Origin: Patellaria atrata CBS 101060
Lineage: Eukaryota; Ascomycota; Dothideomycetes; Patellariales; Patellariaceae
Assembly: GCA_010093705.1 (NCBI GenBank)
Contig: MU006102.1
Coordinates: 247,947-311,946, forward strand
Direction: 5' to 3'
Length of the DNA: 64,000 nt
Numbering within the stretch: position 1 is the first letter of the stretch; each line of letters starts with the position of its first letter. Below the pieces are notes generated by a model. That model saw nothing but the letters and a program-made list of their open reading frames with translations. It ran no database searches and was not told where the DNA came from. The translations under genes were made by a program, and so were the position numbers. Below are positions 24,404 through 34,440 of the stretch, piece after piece.

Positions 24404-27049
24404 GTCTACTATCTGCGCTTTCGTGATAACTAAGGGTAGAATGCGTTGAAGCAAGTGAAATCTGACTTGAAATGAGAGTAGAAGAGGCTTCAGGCAAGGT
24501 TAAAGTTGGATAGACTTGAGGTGGAACTAAGATGTGATTGAAAGAGTAATTTGTTGATGTTGTGGTTTGTTATATAGGCAAAAATTGGCGACAAGTAGAG
24601 TTGATAAATAAACAGGAGTGAGGTCCAAGTGCGATATAGTGTTCCCTACGTAAAAAGAGTTGACGAAAACATGTGATATCTCCTTCGGGCTTCCCCCCGA
24701 AGTAGCTCCGGCCTGCGTAATTGCTTGAGCTTAGTCAAGTAAAAAAGATATCTGAAGTCCTCGAATCCATTGAATACTGAGTAAAGAGGCAAGAAGGGAT
24801 CTTCAAATTAGTCTTGTAAACTGCCACAACTTTTGTGGTCCGCACCTCAGCGCAGTAATTCGCTGTATGCGGGCTCTTATAATTTGTATGTGGGCGACAC
24901 GAGATGAAAAGTTGGAGGAACAGGTAGGGTGAAAATCAATAGAGCGAGGGTAAAAGTACCTTTATATTGACCAGGTACAAATACAATACATTGAAATATC
25001 AAAAATGTAGGTGGACAGGAAGATAAGTCGTGGCGAATTGGGCGATGTATGAATTTCGGAGATGGTGTCGGTAAAATTCTATCCCTCAACACGACCTAGA
25101 AAAGACGAAATAGGCGAAAATAAGACCATGAAGGTACTGGCCTGTGTTTTCAACCTCGTCAATCGAATTTTCCATAGTTCCTTTCTCAAACTCGTGATAA
25201 CAAGTTCGAATACAGAGTTGGACGAATCTGCCAGGTTAATCATCGTTTTCACCGATTAGACACTGCTGCCTTGGAATTATGCTCGACATTCTCTAAGACT
25301 GGAGTGTCGAGGGTGCTCTTGGAGAGGGAAGGTCACTGAAGGCACAATGAATAATGGACTGAGATTAGAAGGAATCCAGAGTGTAAAAGAGGATATAATG
25401 TCTGAAAGCAAAGCAATACTTTGTAGATATACGAACTGGAACGTAAACTTTTCACTAGTAAATGTTAGAGGTGAGTTGGGGGGTCGTAATAAGCCTGATC
25501 TTGTTGAATTCATGCCAGTCAAGTTGTGGATTGCGACGAGAGAATCACAGTTGAGGTCGAATTAACTTATTTTCGGGATGCCGATATGCTCGGCTTTTTT
25601 CGTCCGAGATAGAACCAGAACCAGAACCAGAAATAGAAATCGGATACCTTTACGAAATGAGGTAGCTGTGGTATTTTCCCGACCCGAATTCGGCAATGGT
25701 TCCACCGGTCGTGTTGACATATCGGATAGAAGTACAGTACCTTAGTATGCACTCCTTACAGTACCTTATAAGTGCTCGCTCCTCAACCCTCAACTCTCAC
25801 CTCATGCTTCTACGGTGAACAAGTACAGGAGAGCTTCGACAGTTGATGAATGATGATAGGTTGGCATGTGAGATGCAACCTGTCACATAAGCCGCCGAAA
25901 ACCCCCTGTACATCTTGAGCTTCTTGTGCAAATAGCACTCTCCTTTACGCGCCCGCGCCTTTCAAAAGTCGTGTCCGCGCTCTGGGCGGCTCTGAAATAG
26001 TATTCTCTGTGCCGCGTAGACGATCATCTTGTTCTTCCTTTAAAGAGTACTTAATTGTTAGTGTACGGAGAGTTCAAGCAAGAGTAGAGTTATTATTCAT
26101 CCTTTACCTGAGGCTTCCGTACAGTAATCCAGAATGGTGCTACCTAAGATGTCATTCATAGACGCGCTTAGCATGGTACAAACTATCTATGTTAGATGAC
26201 AAGAAGGAATATAGAAAGGAAAAAGCCAATGGAAATAAAGAGCCATAATTCCTTATGCAGCACGGTAGGTCTAGCTGGGTCGGTGGATGGGCCCGACCTA
26301 TCCGTTTGGCGGAATCGCGGGGGGCTAGCCCTTGGCCTTTTGGGCCTTTTGGGGGTATCGGACGCCTTTTTTGGGGGATATCAGAAGCCAGTCATCACCC
26401 ACCGCCATCGCCCACTACTCCGTCGTGACTTGATATTTCATCAATACCTTCCACCAAAATCATATTACGATAGAAAGACCTTAGGTTGATGAGACAGTTT
26501 CATTCAACCGACGCGCTTAATAATATCAAACTGTTTACCAAATCATTGAAAATTATGGACAGGATACTGAATTTGGGGCAATTGCTCTCATCAACAAGTG
26601 CTCCCAGTGCTTCAAGTGCTCATGGTCACCTCAATCTCGCTTAAACCCAAAGCTCCAGCCTCAGTCCCATCTCTTCTCCATCCCCCGACTACCTCGCCCA
26701 TCTTCCAACACCTCAAGCTACAACAACCCTTCACCTTCAGCTCCAGCATCTCTTGCTATCGCTGCATCTTACCTCCCCCGCATATCCACCGTCCTGAGAC
26801 TCTCTAGGCAATTGCCTGTTATTCTTCGCGACCGTGGATACTTCTCCTGCACAACGTTCGCGACGCCTCTCCTCATCTCTTCCCCCCCCGTTGCGCGAAC
26901 TCCCGCTTTAGGAAGGCTGGTCACTTCGTCGGTCGGCACGAATTCCACGCGATAAAGCAAGGAGTCTAACCATCACCACGTTTTGTCTATACCTTATAAT
27001 AAAGCAGTAGTAATCGACAACTTCATCCTAAACTCTCCCATCGCCCCAC
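24404..27049. other. 2.6-kb intergenic region
   Basis: No supportable gene. A small (AGAACC)n repeat lies at 25611-25632. The stretch must hold the promoters of the leftward Zn2Cys6 gene and the rightward phosphatase gene. Confidence 0.5.
25611..25632. repeat. (AGAACC)n microsatellite
   Basis: Three to four AGAACC units followed by degenerate AGAAAT units in intergenic DNA. Confidence 0.75.
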
Positions 27050-29121
27050 ATGAGCAACGAGATCGTGCAATCTTCTGCCGATCGTGCTGGTCGCTCTCCT
27101 GCGCCCGGCAAAGGAGTAGCAACTGACGATTTATCGTTTGCGACGCACAGCAACGGGCCATGTGAGTATAGATTCATCTCACTTCTTACTCTAATTACCC
27201 ATATATAAAAGTATGTTGAAACGCATTCTGACTCGATGACCCTTTCAATCAGCTTCCACAAGACGTAACAATTCAAACGGGACTCGTCCCCCGCATCTTC
27301 CGCCACCGCGAACATCATCGCGAGGAACCCCATCAACTGAAGACTTGAGAAGGGAAAGGCGGGCAGGGTCTGCATCGGAACAGGGTACTGGCAGTGCTGT
27401 CGACGTCGATAATAGACCTAGACGGAAACGATCCAATCTTGACGTACCACAAGCGTCTGGCTACGGGAACGAGGAGACAAGCACAGGCTTGAGTGGGGCT
27501 ACTGTCGGCGATTCCGCAGAAAGCATAGGGAAGGGATCAAAACGAAGCTTGACCGGACGAAGGCGAGCGGGCAGTACTGCTAGCAGCAAGAAATCAAATA
27601 CTGTGAAGCCCGCTGCAGCTTCAGGGCAGACTGGGGCGGTAGCCCCTGCCACTGCATCCACAGATGCTCAAGAAGCTAAACCGAAGAAAAAGAGCCGCAG
27701 TTTTCTATCCTTCCTGTGCTGTGGCGCCGGCGATTCAGGTGTAGGTGACGAAGAGTCAAGCGAGGCTGTTAAGAGGACCGAAAAGATACGACCCACACGC
27801 GAAACCCAACCTTCACCAGTAAGGAAGCATGATGTTAGTACGAGAGAAACTACTACAGCAGATTCAAAGGAACCCATCGACGAAAAAGCTGGCGAAACTG
27901 TATATGCTGACCGTACACGCTCAACAACTGAGAGGAAGGAACCAGAAAAAGCAGCCTCCGGCGACGCTACAATGGACAGACCAACAGACGTTCCCCCCCA
28001 CAGACAACCTTCTACAAGGAAAGAAGCTCCTCTTCCGCCAGTCCCCATCCAATCCGAATATCCAGTTTCCTCTCATACTAACCATCAGCTCGCGCCTCCT
28101 CCCCAAGTGGCGATAGAGCCACCAACCCCGGTGACTATTCAAGATGAGGACCAACTCATTGCCGATCGGACTCCCGAGCAGCAACACAAGGACGAGGATA
28201 TTGAAATGAATGATGCAGAACCTAAAATTCCCATTTCAACAGATAACATCCAACATGAAACTGCTGAAGGTCAGGCTCAAAGAGATCCCGCGCCTGGTCA
28301 AATCGCTCTACCTCCTCCACCACCACTTGCAGAGCGCGAGAAGCAAGTGCAAAATAGATCGAGTGCAACTACACCCCAGAGTCAAGAATCGCTTGCCGTT
28401 GCCCCAGCGGAGCAGCAGAAATGGCTTTTACCTCCTATTCGACCTGAATTTAAAGGCAAGAAATGTTTGGTTTTGGATTTGGATGAGACGCTAGTTCACA
28501 GTAGCTTCAAGGTAAGGTTCAAATCGAGTTACACCAAAACGTATGTTCCTAACCATGTATAGATGCTCCACCAAGCCGATTTTACTATCCCTGTGGAGAT
28601 CGAGGGACAGTATCACAATGTTTATGTGATCAAGCGCCCTGGCGTTGATGCCTTCATGAAACGCGTTGGTGAATTGTATGAGGTCGTTGTTTTCACGGCT
28701 TCCGTATCCAAGGTAAATATATTCCTTTCTGTTTCATTGTCGTTGCTAACTTGAATCCGTAGTATGGTGATCCATTGTTAGATCAACTTGATATCCACAA
28801 AGTGGTCCATCACCGATTATTCCGTGAAAGCTGCTATAACCATCAGGGGAATTATGTGAAAGTATGTGCTACGTATTGTTTTTATTAAGGAGTTACTAAG
28901 TTTGATAGGATCTTTCGCAAGTTGGTCGCGATCTCCGGGATACGATCATTATTGATAATTCGCCCACGTCTTACATATTCCATCCACAACATGCTGTCCC
29001 TATCAGTAGCTGGTTTTCAGACGCTCATGACAATGAGCTACTCGATCTCATTCCAGTACTAGAAGATCTTGCAGGATCGCAAGTGAGCGATGTCAGCTTG
29101 GTACTCGATGTTGCCCTTTAG
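27050..29121 (+). CDS. PSR1/PSR2-like plasma-membrane phosphatase (FCP1/NIF catalytic domain)
   Basis: Exons: 27050-27161, 27253-28511, 28563-28712, 28763-28861, 28909-29121, giving 610 residues. The N-terminal 430 residues are disordered and charged, but contain [16 protein letters not shown] with Cys193-Cys194. The C-terminal HAD/NIF domain has [12 protein letters not shown] (catalytic Asp446 and Asp448), [49 protein letters not shown] and [13 protein letters not shown]. Yeast Psr1/Psr2 are palmitoylated plasma-membrane Ser/Thr phosphatases in sodium-stress and general-stress (Whi2) signalling. The basic-Cys-Cys motif here lies internally rather than at the extreme N-terminus, so its role as a lipid anchor is inferred. 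The final exon is a canonical family end. Confidence 0.92.
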
Positions 29122-29983
29122 CCGAAAACTGCACGCCATGGACGAGACTTTACACCCTTAGACATTCTGAGTATGGTCTAAGGGCCTTGATTGTACTATT
29201 TAATATTCCTTTCGCTCAAGGAGGTTATAATAACTGTTCCTGGGGAACAGTCATATCCTTTTATGAAAAGTTACTCGTCCGTCGACAGATAGACATCAGA
29301 TGGCTACTCTCTTAGGGCGGGCGTTCGAAGATGTAATATTTCAGTGTCATTATTGGGTACAAAGCAGTTGAAATTAGGGGACGAAAAGCAGCGCCGTCAA
29401 CATGCTCTTTCAGCAGCGTTCTGGTTTTCCGAAAAGGGCATCGCATGAAGTATGTTGGTTAGCATCGCTGGGATCTCTTTTTCTATTGTTTCCAATATCT
29501 ACTCAATGGCCACTCTATGAGGCTTCATCTCTTTCCTTTGTTGGGCACGTTCGCTCTGGTTTTTGCTTTCGATACCAACGGATTGTGAAAAAGTCCGGTG
29601 TTTGCACAAAGACATTATTCTTATTGCATGTTCCTAGTGGAAAGGGGGTTTGGCTTTATTTAGATATTGCCAGGGGTGTTTACCCATATAATATATATTT
29701 GACTGAATTGGCTATCTTTGCAGATGAGAACCGCGTGTATTATACCTTTTGACTTGGAATTATTGCGCCTGTTGTATAATACGGTACCTCCATAGAGTCA
29801 GCACTATGGGTGTATGGCATACTTGTGGCCTCTCAGTGTACCAAGTGTAGTACAGTACAGTGTAGCCTAGTAATTAGCCAAGGCAGGCCCCGAGTTTAGA
29901 ATCAAAAACCGAGTATTAGCCGGCGATTCTACTATTGACGAAGGACAACAAGTTAAGGACCTATCTACGTGATGGTAGGAATA
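29122..29983. other. Downstream flank of the PSR-like gene
   Basis: About 860 bp with no recognised gene. An open frame at 29401-29752 (116 codons) has no known domain. A short GTACAGTACAGTG stretch lies near 29851. Confidence 0.5.
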
Positions 29984-30515
29984 TGTTACGGCCACAAAGT
30001 GATAGGGATGCATCACTGGTGGGGGTAGCACCAGGCGACGGATCGGAACAACTAGGACGGAAGTTGAGGTCACGTGACATGGCCAGTGTCCAGTGTTGGT
30101 CCAGTGTCCAGAGGTGGACAGAGGTGTTGGCCACTGACCACAGCTGGCCAGGGAAAATAAGACTGTGAAGAAGGAATACTTAAGGACGCTCCTTTACGCA
30201 TGTATTTAGATTCTTCGTAGTTATTCTTACCATCAATCTTACGCATAGATTTGGATGTTACGGTTTTAAACTTGGCTTCACTTGTTACGCTGTTTCCATA
30301 CAGTACGTCTTGTCTCATTGAGAGCATTACCTGAAGTCAAGGAGTCAGCAAGTTGTGTCGACAACTTGAAGTGCCTTTGTTATACGAATCCTATCACTTG
30401 CCAAACCTACCCTAGTGGTTGACCACGTTAAGTGAGAAGCCAGGCGCGTTTCTAGACTTATCCTGTCCTGTCTCGATGACCGACGTTAATCCATCGTGCC
30501 ACTAACCACTGTTAC
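29984..30515 (+). mobile_element. LTR-like fossil, copy 1 (plus orientation)
   Basis: It begins TGTTACGGCCACAA and ends about CACTGTTAC, with an internal sequence that is the reverse complement of the three copies to its right: shared blocks include CTCCTTTACGCATGTATTTAG, GGATGTTACGG, GGAGTCAGCAAGTTG and AGGCGCGTTTCTAGACTTATC (each partly cited). No retroelement coding region is attached. The right end is approximate. It is an old, diverged solo LTR; the family (Ty1/copia or Ty3/gypsy) cannot be told. Confidence 0.6.
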
Positions 30516-30602
30516 GATCGTTGAGATCCAGATCGTGACACAAACAGGGCTTGGCAAGATAGCGTTGGAGTTGAACGAGAATTTGACTATGGAGAATGTG
30601 TT

Positions 30603-31126
30603 TGTTACAACGGGAGTCTATACTTATCGAGACAGAACAAGACAAGTCTAGAAACGCGCCAGGATTTTCACTAACGTGATCTTCCTCCACGACGAGGTAG
30701 GTTTCGTTAGTGATAGGAGAGCGTCGACGTCTAGGCACTTCGAGTTAACGAAATAACTCGCTGACTCCTTAACTCACTTTGTCTTCTCTATGGTTTGGTA
30801 ATGTAGAGACAAGGTTCACTGCACTAACACAATGAGACAAAGGCCAGTTAAGTCAAAACCGTAACATCCAATATAGTTGGTAGGACTAAATGGTAAGAAG
30901 AATTACGAAGAATCTAAATACATGCGTAAAGGAGTGTCCTTAAGTATTCCTTCTCCGAGTCCTATTTTATATGTTTGGACGTGTTGGACGGAGAACCCCT
31001 TCTGCGTCCACTGCGTCAAGATCACGTGACCCCTGTGTCACTGTTCTTTCCCGTAGTTGTACCGTGTGGCCCTTCTCCGTCCCCCACTTGTCAACTACAT
31101 GCTTTTCACAACTTGTGGCCGTAACA
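30603..31126 (-). mobile_element. LTR-like fossil, copy 2 (minus orientation)
   Basis: On the plus strand it runs from TGTTACAACGGGAGTC to TTGTGGCCGTAACA, so in its own orientation it starts TGTTACGG and ends GTAACA, typical LTR termini with inverted TGTTAC/GTAACA. It is the first of three head-to-tail copies with no internal region between them. A TCACGTGAC palindrome is shared by all four copies. Confidence 0.7.
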
Positions 31127-31127
31127 G

Positions 31128-31632
31128 TGTTACAACGGGAGTCTATACTTATCAAGACGGAACGAGATAAGTCTAGAAACGCGCCAGGCTTCTCACTAAT
31201 GTGATCAACCTCAAGGTAGGTCCCGTTAATGATAGGAGGTCGTGTGAGTTAGGCACTTCAAGTTAACGATATAACTTGCTGACTCCTTAATCCTTTGGGC
31301 AAGGCTCACAACTAGAGACAAAGCGTACTGTATGGAAACAGCGTGACAAAGTAGAGTTAAGTCGTAGACCGTAACATCCAATCTTATAATAAGATATATT
31401 GGTAAGAAGAACTACAAAGAATCTAAATACATGCGTAAAGGAGCGTCCTTAAAGTATTTCTTCTTCACAGTCCCATTTCCTGTTGGTCGTTTGGTCGTCT
31501 GGTCGTTTCTCACGACCGAACGACCGAACGACCAGATCACGTGACCCCTGGTCACTCGATCTGGTCCGCAGTTTTTCCGAGTGGTCCCCCTCATTCACCG
31601 TCTGTGTCCTTTTACAACTTATGGCCGTAACA
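31128..31632 (-). mobile_element. LTR-like fossil, copy 3 (minus orientation)
   Basis: Same boundaries and block order as copy 2, directly abutting it. It carries its own insert of alternating GGTCGTTT and ACGACCGA words at about 31482-31534, which can form a long hairpin next to the conserved TCACGTGAC. Confidence 0.7.
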
Positions 31633-32207
31633 ACTTCTCTAAGCTGGAACTAGATAGGTATAAACACGCGCAAGGTTTCTCACAGACGAGAGACCTCCTT
31701 CTAGGAAGGGTTAGGTTTCCGCTTCGTGATAGAACGTGTAAAGGTTGTACTTCAGGTTGACGATACAACTTGCTTCCCCTTAACTCTCTCTCAAGGGCTC
31801 CACAGTAGAGATAAGTGATACTGTACGAACACAGTATGACAAGGGTGAGTTAAGTCAAAGATCGTAACATCCAATTTAGATGGTAAGAAGAAATACGAAG
31901 AATCTAAATACATACGCAAAGGAGCGTCCTTGAGTATTCCTTCTCCGAGTCCTGTTCTGAGTGTTTGGACGTGTTGGCCGTCAATCCTAACATCCTTCTT
32001 CCTACGACCATCGCGTCCAACTCTCCTGGTCGCGGTGGACGTCTTTCTTGGCGCTATGGTTTCTGCGTCCACTGCGTTCATTGCGTCCATTGCGTCCACG
32101 TCACGTGACCCTCGTGGGCACTGACTTTCCTCCGTGGTTGTGCCGAGTGGTCCCTCTCTTTCCCCCACTCGTCGACTTGCATGTCCTTACAACTTGTGGC
32201 CGTAACA
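31633..32207 (-). mobile_element. LTR-like fossil, copy 4 (minus orientation)
   Basis: Third head-to-tail copy. The left end is the most diverged; the right end is GTGGCCGTAACA. It carries a TGCGTCCA/TGCGTTCA tandem repeat at the position where copy 3 has its hairpin repeat. No coding region is attached. Confidence 0.65.
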
Positions 32208-32592
32208 GTTAATAGTATTATAATTAAATTAATTAATTGTTAAGAATGTAATAGAGTTATTATATACTTAATTCTTTTCGCGGTATTAACTTATATAGAA
32301 ACTAAATAACGTTTGAATTCCACTATCTTAACCTCGATCTAATAAGTTTAGTACTCTATAGTGACAGTAGCTAATAAGGTTACCTTAAGGTAACTCCGTA
32401 TAAGCGGGGAGAAACGATTACCGTCAACTTGGACCCTCTACCGTCGAGCTACACCCCCCACTACCTCAAAAGGTACAAAGTACAAAAGTACCTGTAATCA
32501 GACCTCGCACAATTTCCCTCGGACCACTTCAAACCTTCAAACCACATACATCCCACTTCAGAACACCTCCGGCAACGATTCTAAAAGCTTCA
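32208..32592. other. AT-rich flank of the LTR cluster and SDS22 promoter
   Basis: The first 190 bp are strongly AT-rich (TTAATTAATTAATTG, TTATATACTTAATTC), compatible with decayed transposon DNA. The last part lies immediately upstream of the SDS22 start and should carry its promoter. Confidence 0.5.
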
Positions 32593-34071
32593 ATGTCGTC
32601 TACAGAAAACCAACCCACACCCGACTCCACCCCGCTAGAGAAGCCCCACGATGGTCCTACCGATAGCAAGGGATGGGATGGGAAGCTCAGAGTCGAGAAG
32701 AAGCCGGTCGTGATATATCCCGGTCACAACTCAGATCCTGAAGCTTCCGAAGACGAAGGCCCACCGCCGGAGCAGATTGCTGCCGATGAAGGTGAGTCCT
32801 GCGGAACCTGGGATGGAAGGGACAAGAGCTAAAAAGGGGGAACAGACTTGACGGAGGAGTTTGAGGATGACACAGAAGCATGTAATCCTATGTTAGGACT
32901 AGAGGAGAAATAATATAGTACTGACTAGGGAGATGGTAGGATATCGATCTCGTACATTGTCGGATAGCATCAATGCCGGCCTTGAAGCTTGAACGGTTCA
33001 AAAATTTGCAGGTCGGTGGTTTTATGGTTCCTATGCTATGGTAAGATGAGATGGACTGACACTATCATTCTGAAGAGACTCTGCCTCCGCCAAAACGCAA
33101 TTACAACCGTCGAACTTCCCAGTAACCTCTCCACACTCCGCGAACTAGACCTCTACGACAACCTCATAAAGCACGTTCAAGGCTTCGATGAGCTGCTGGA
33201 TCTGGAGATCTTAGATCTAAGCTTCAACAAGATCAAGCATATCAAGCGCGTGAATCATTTAAAGAACCTGAGACAGCTATATTTCGTGCAGAACAAAATA
33301 CAGATTATTGAGGGCCTGGAAGGCTTAACGAACCTGACGATGGTAGAGCTGGCGGCGAATAGAATCAGGGTGGGATAGACAACAATACAGCCGTACACTG
33401 ACGAAACACCGAAACTAACATCGTCACAGTCGATACAAGGTCTCGAAACCCTAATCTCCCTCGAAGAGCTCTGGCTAGGCAAAAACAAAATCACTGAGAT
33501 CAAGGTCTGTCCCCCTTCCCCTTCCCCTTCCCCTTCCTTTCCACATCCTCTAACCTCCACCCCAGGGCCTCGACACCCTAACAAACCTTCGCATCCTCTC
33601 CATCCAATCAAACCGCATCCCCACCCTCTCTGGCCTCCCCTCCCTCCCCGTCCTAGAAGAACTCCACATCTCCCACAACGCGCTACGCACCCTCTCCGAC
33701 CTCCCCTCCCTCCCCTCCCTCCGCACCCTCGACGTCTCCGCAAACCCCATCGACTCCCTCGCCGGCCTCGAGCCCCTCGCCCAGCTCGAGGAGCTCTGGG
33801 CCAGCTACTGTGAGCTCCATGATTTCGCCGAGGTCGAGAGTGTGTTGGGTGGTAAGGAGGAGCTTAAGACGGTGTATTTTGAGGGGACGCCGTTGCAGAG
33901 GCGTCAACCCGCGCTGTATCGGAATAAGGTGAGGCTGGCGCTGCCGGGGGTTAGGCAGATCGATGCTAGTGAGTTGTTTCCTGTCTTGAGTGTTTCTTAC
34001 ACTCTGGTTCCCCCCCTCGAGTCGTGTTCTGAGCGGTGGGCTGACACTCCGCAGCGTTTGTGAAGGTATAG
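32593..34071 (+). CDS. SDS22-like leucine-rich protein phosphatase 1 regulatory subunit
   Basis: Exons: 32593-32791, 32846-32877, 32940-33011, 33076-33369, 33430-33504, 33566-33968, 34055-34071, giving 363 residues. An acidic N-terminus (GPPPEQIAADEDLTEEFEDDTE) leads to IDLVHCRIASMPAL and then about eleven SDS22-type 22-residue repeats (RLCLRQNAI, LRELDLYDNLI, LEILDLSFNKI, LRQLYFVQNKI, LTMVELAANRI, LEELWLGKNKI, LRILSIQSNRI and so on), ending in the LRR cap ...VRQIDATFVKV. SDS22 binds the PP1 catalytic subunit and is needed for its nuclear activity and mitotic exit. The second intron is odd: the frame closes only with a GC donor at 32878 and the TAG acceptor at 32939. Convergent with the coronin gene. 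Confidence 0.9.
33511..33540. repeat. (CCCCTT)n tract inside an SDS22 intron
   Basis: Pyrimidine microsatellite CCCCCTTCCCCTTCCCCTTC followed by further CCTT units, inside the intron 33505-33565, where it forms the polypyrimidine stretch. Confidence 0.8.
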
Positions 34072-34440
34072 GCGGTTGGCGTGAACCCGGGGGGAAGGGG
34101 AGAGGGTTCAAGAGCTCGTGACTGCATAGATTGCAATTAACTCGTCATGGCCATAGGAGTATCATTACATCGGTTGTTGGGCTAACTCAGCAGATCAGAA
34201 AGGCATGTCCACTTTTGTAAGGTATAGATAGTTCTACACCCCGGTTCACAGTATACGATACATGTACCTACATGCATCCTATAGCCGCCAAAGGAATATG
34301 AGAGAAAAGAATAGTAACCCGACTATACTTCGCCACCATACATACCCACCCCACCGATTTTGATATTTTCGCACAATCGTACACGGCATCCAAACCCCTT
34401 CCATCTTCTCACAACCCCCTTACTGTTCCGCCTCAACACC
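34072..34440. other. Convergent 3' intergenic spacer
   Basis: About 370 bp between the stop codons of SDS22 and the coronin gene. Nothing is seen except presumed 3' UTRs. Confidence 0.5.

Noticed and set aside
24404-24454. N-terminal extension of the Zn2Cys6 protein
   Set aside because: The frame continues, but its first codon is TTG and there is no ATG; the ATG at 24403 is sufficient.
22071-29121. Secondary-metabolite cluster around the Zn2Cys6 factor
   Set aside because: No backbone synthase, tailoring enzyme or dedicated transporter lies nearby.
29401-29752. 116-codon plus-strand frame after the PSR-like gene
   Set aside because: No domain, weak start context, and it lies in presumed 3' flank.
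30603-32207. CRISPR-like or satellite array
   Set aside because: Units are over 500 bp with LTR termini and no short direct repeats with unique spacers; the organism is a eukaryote.
33255-34111. Long minus-strand frames over SDS22
   Set aside because: Antisense to leucine-rich-repeat exons; low-complexity Arg/Gly composition.
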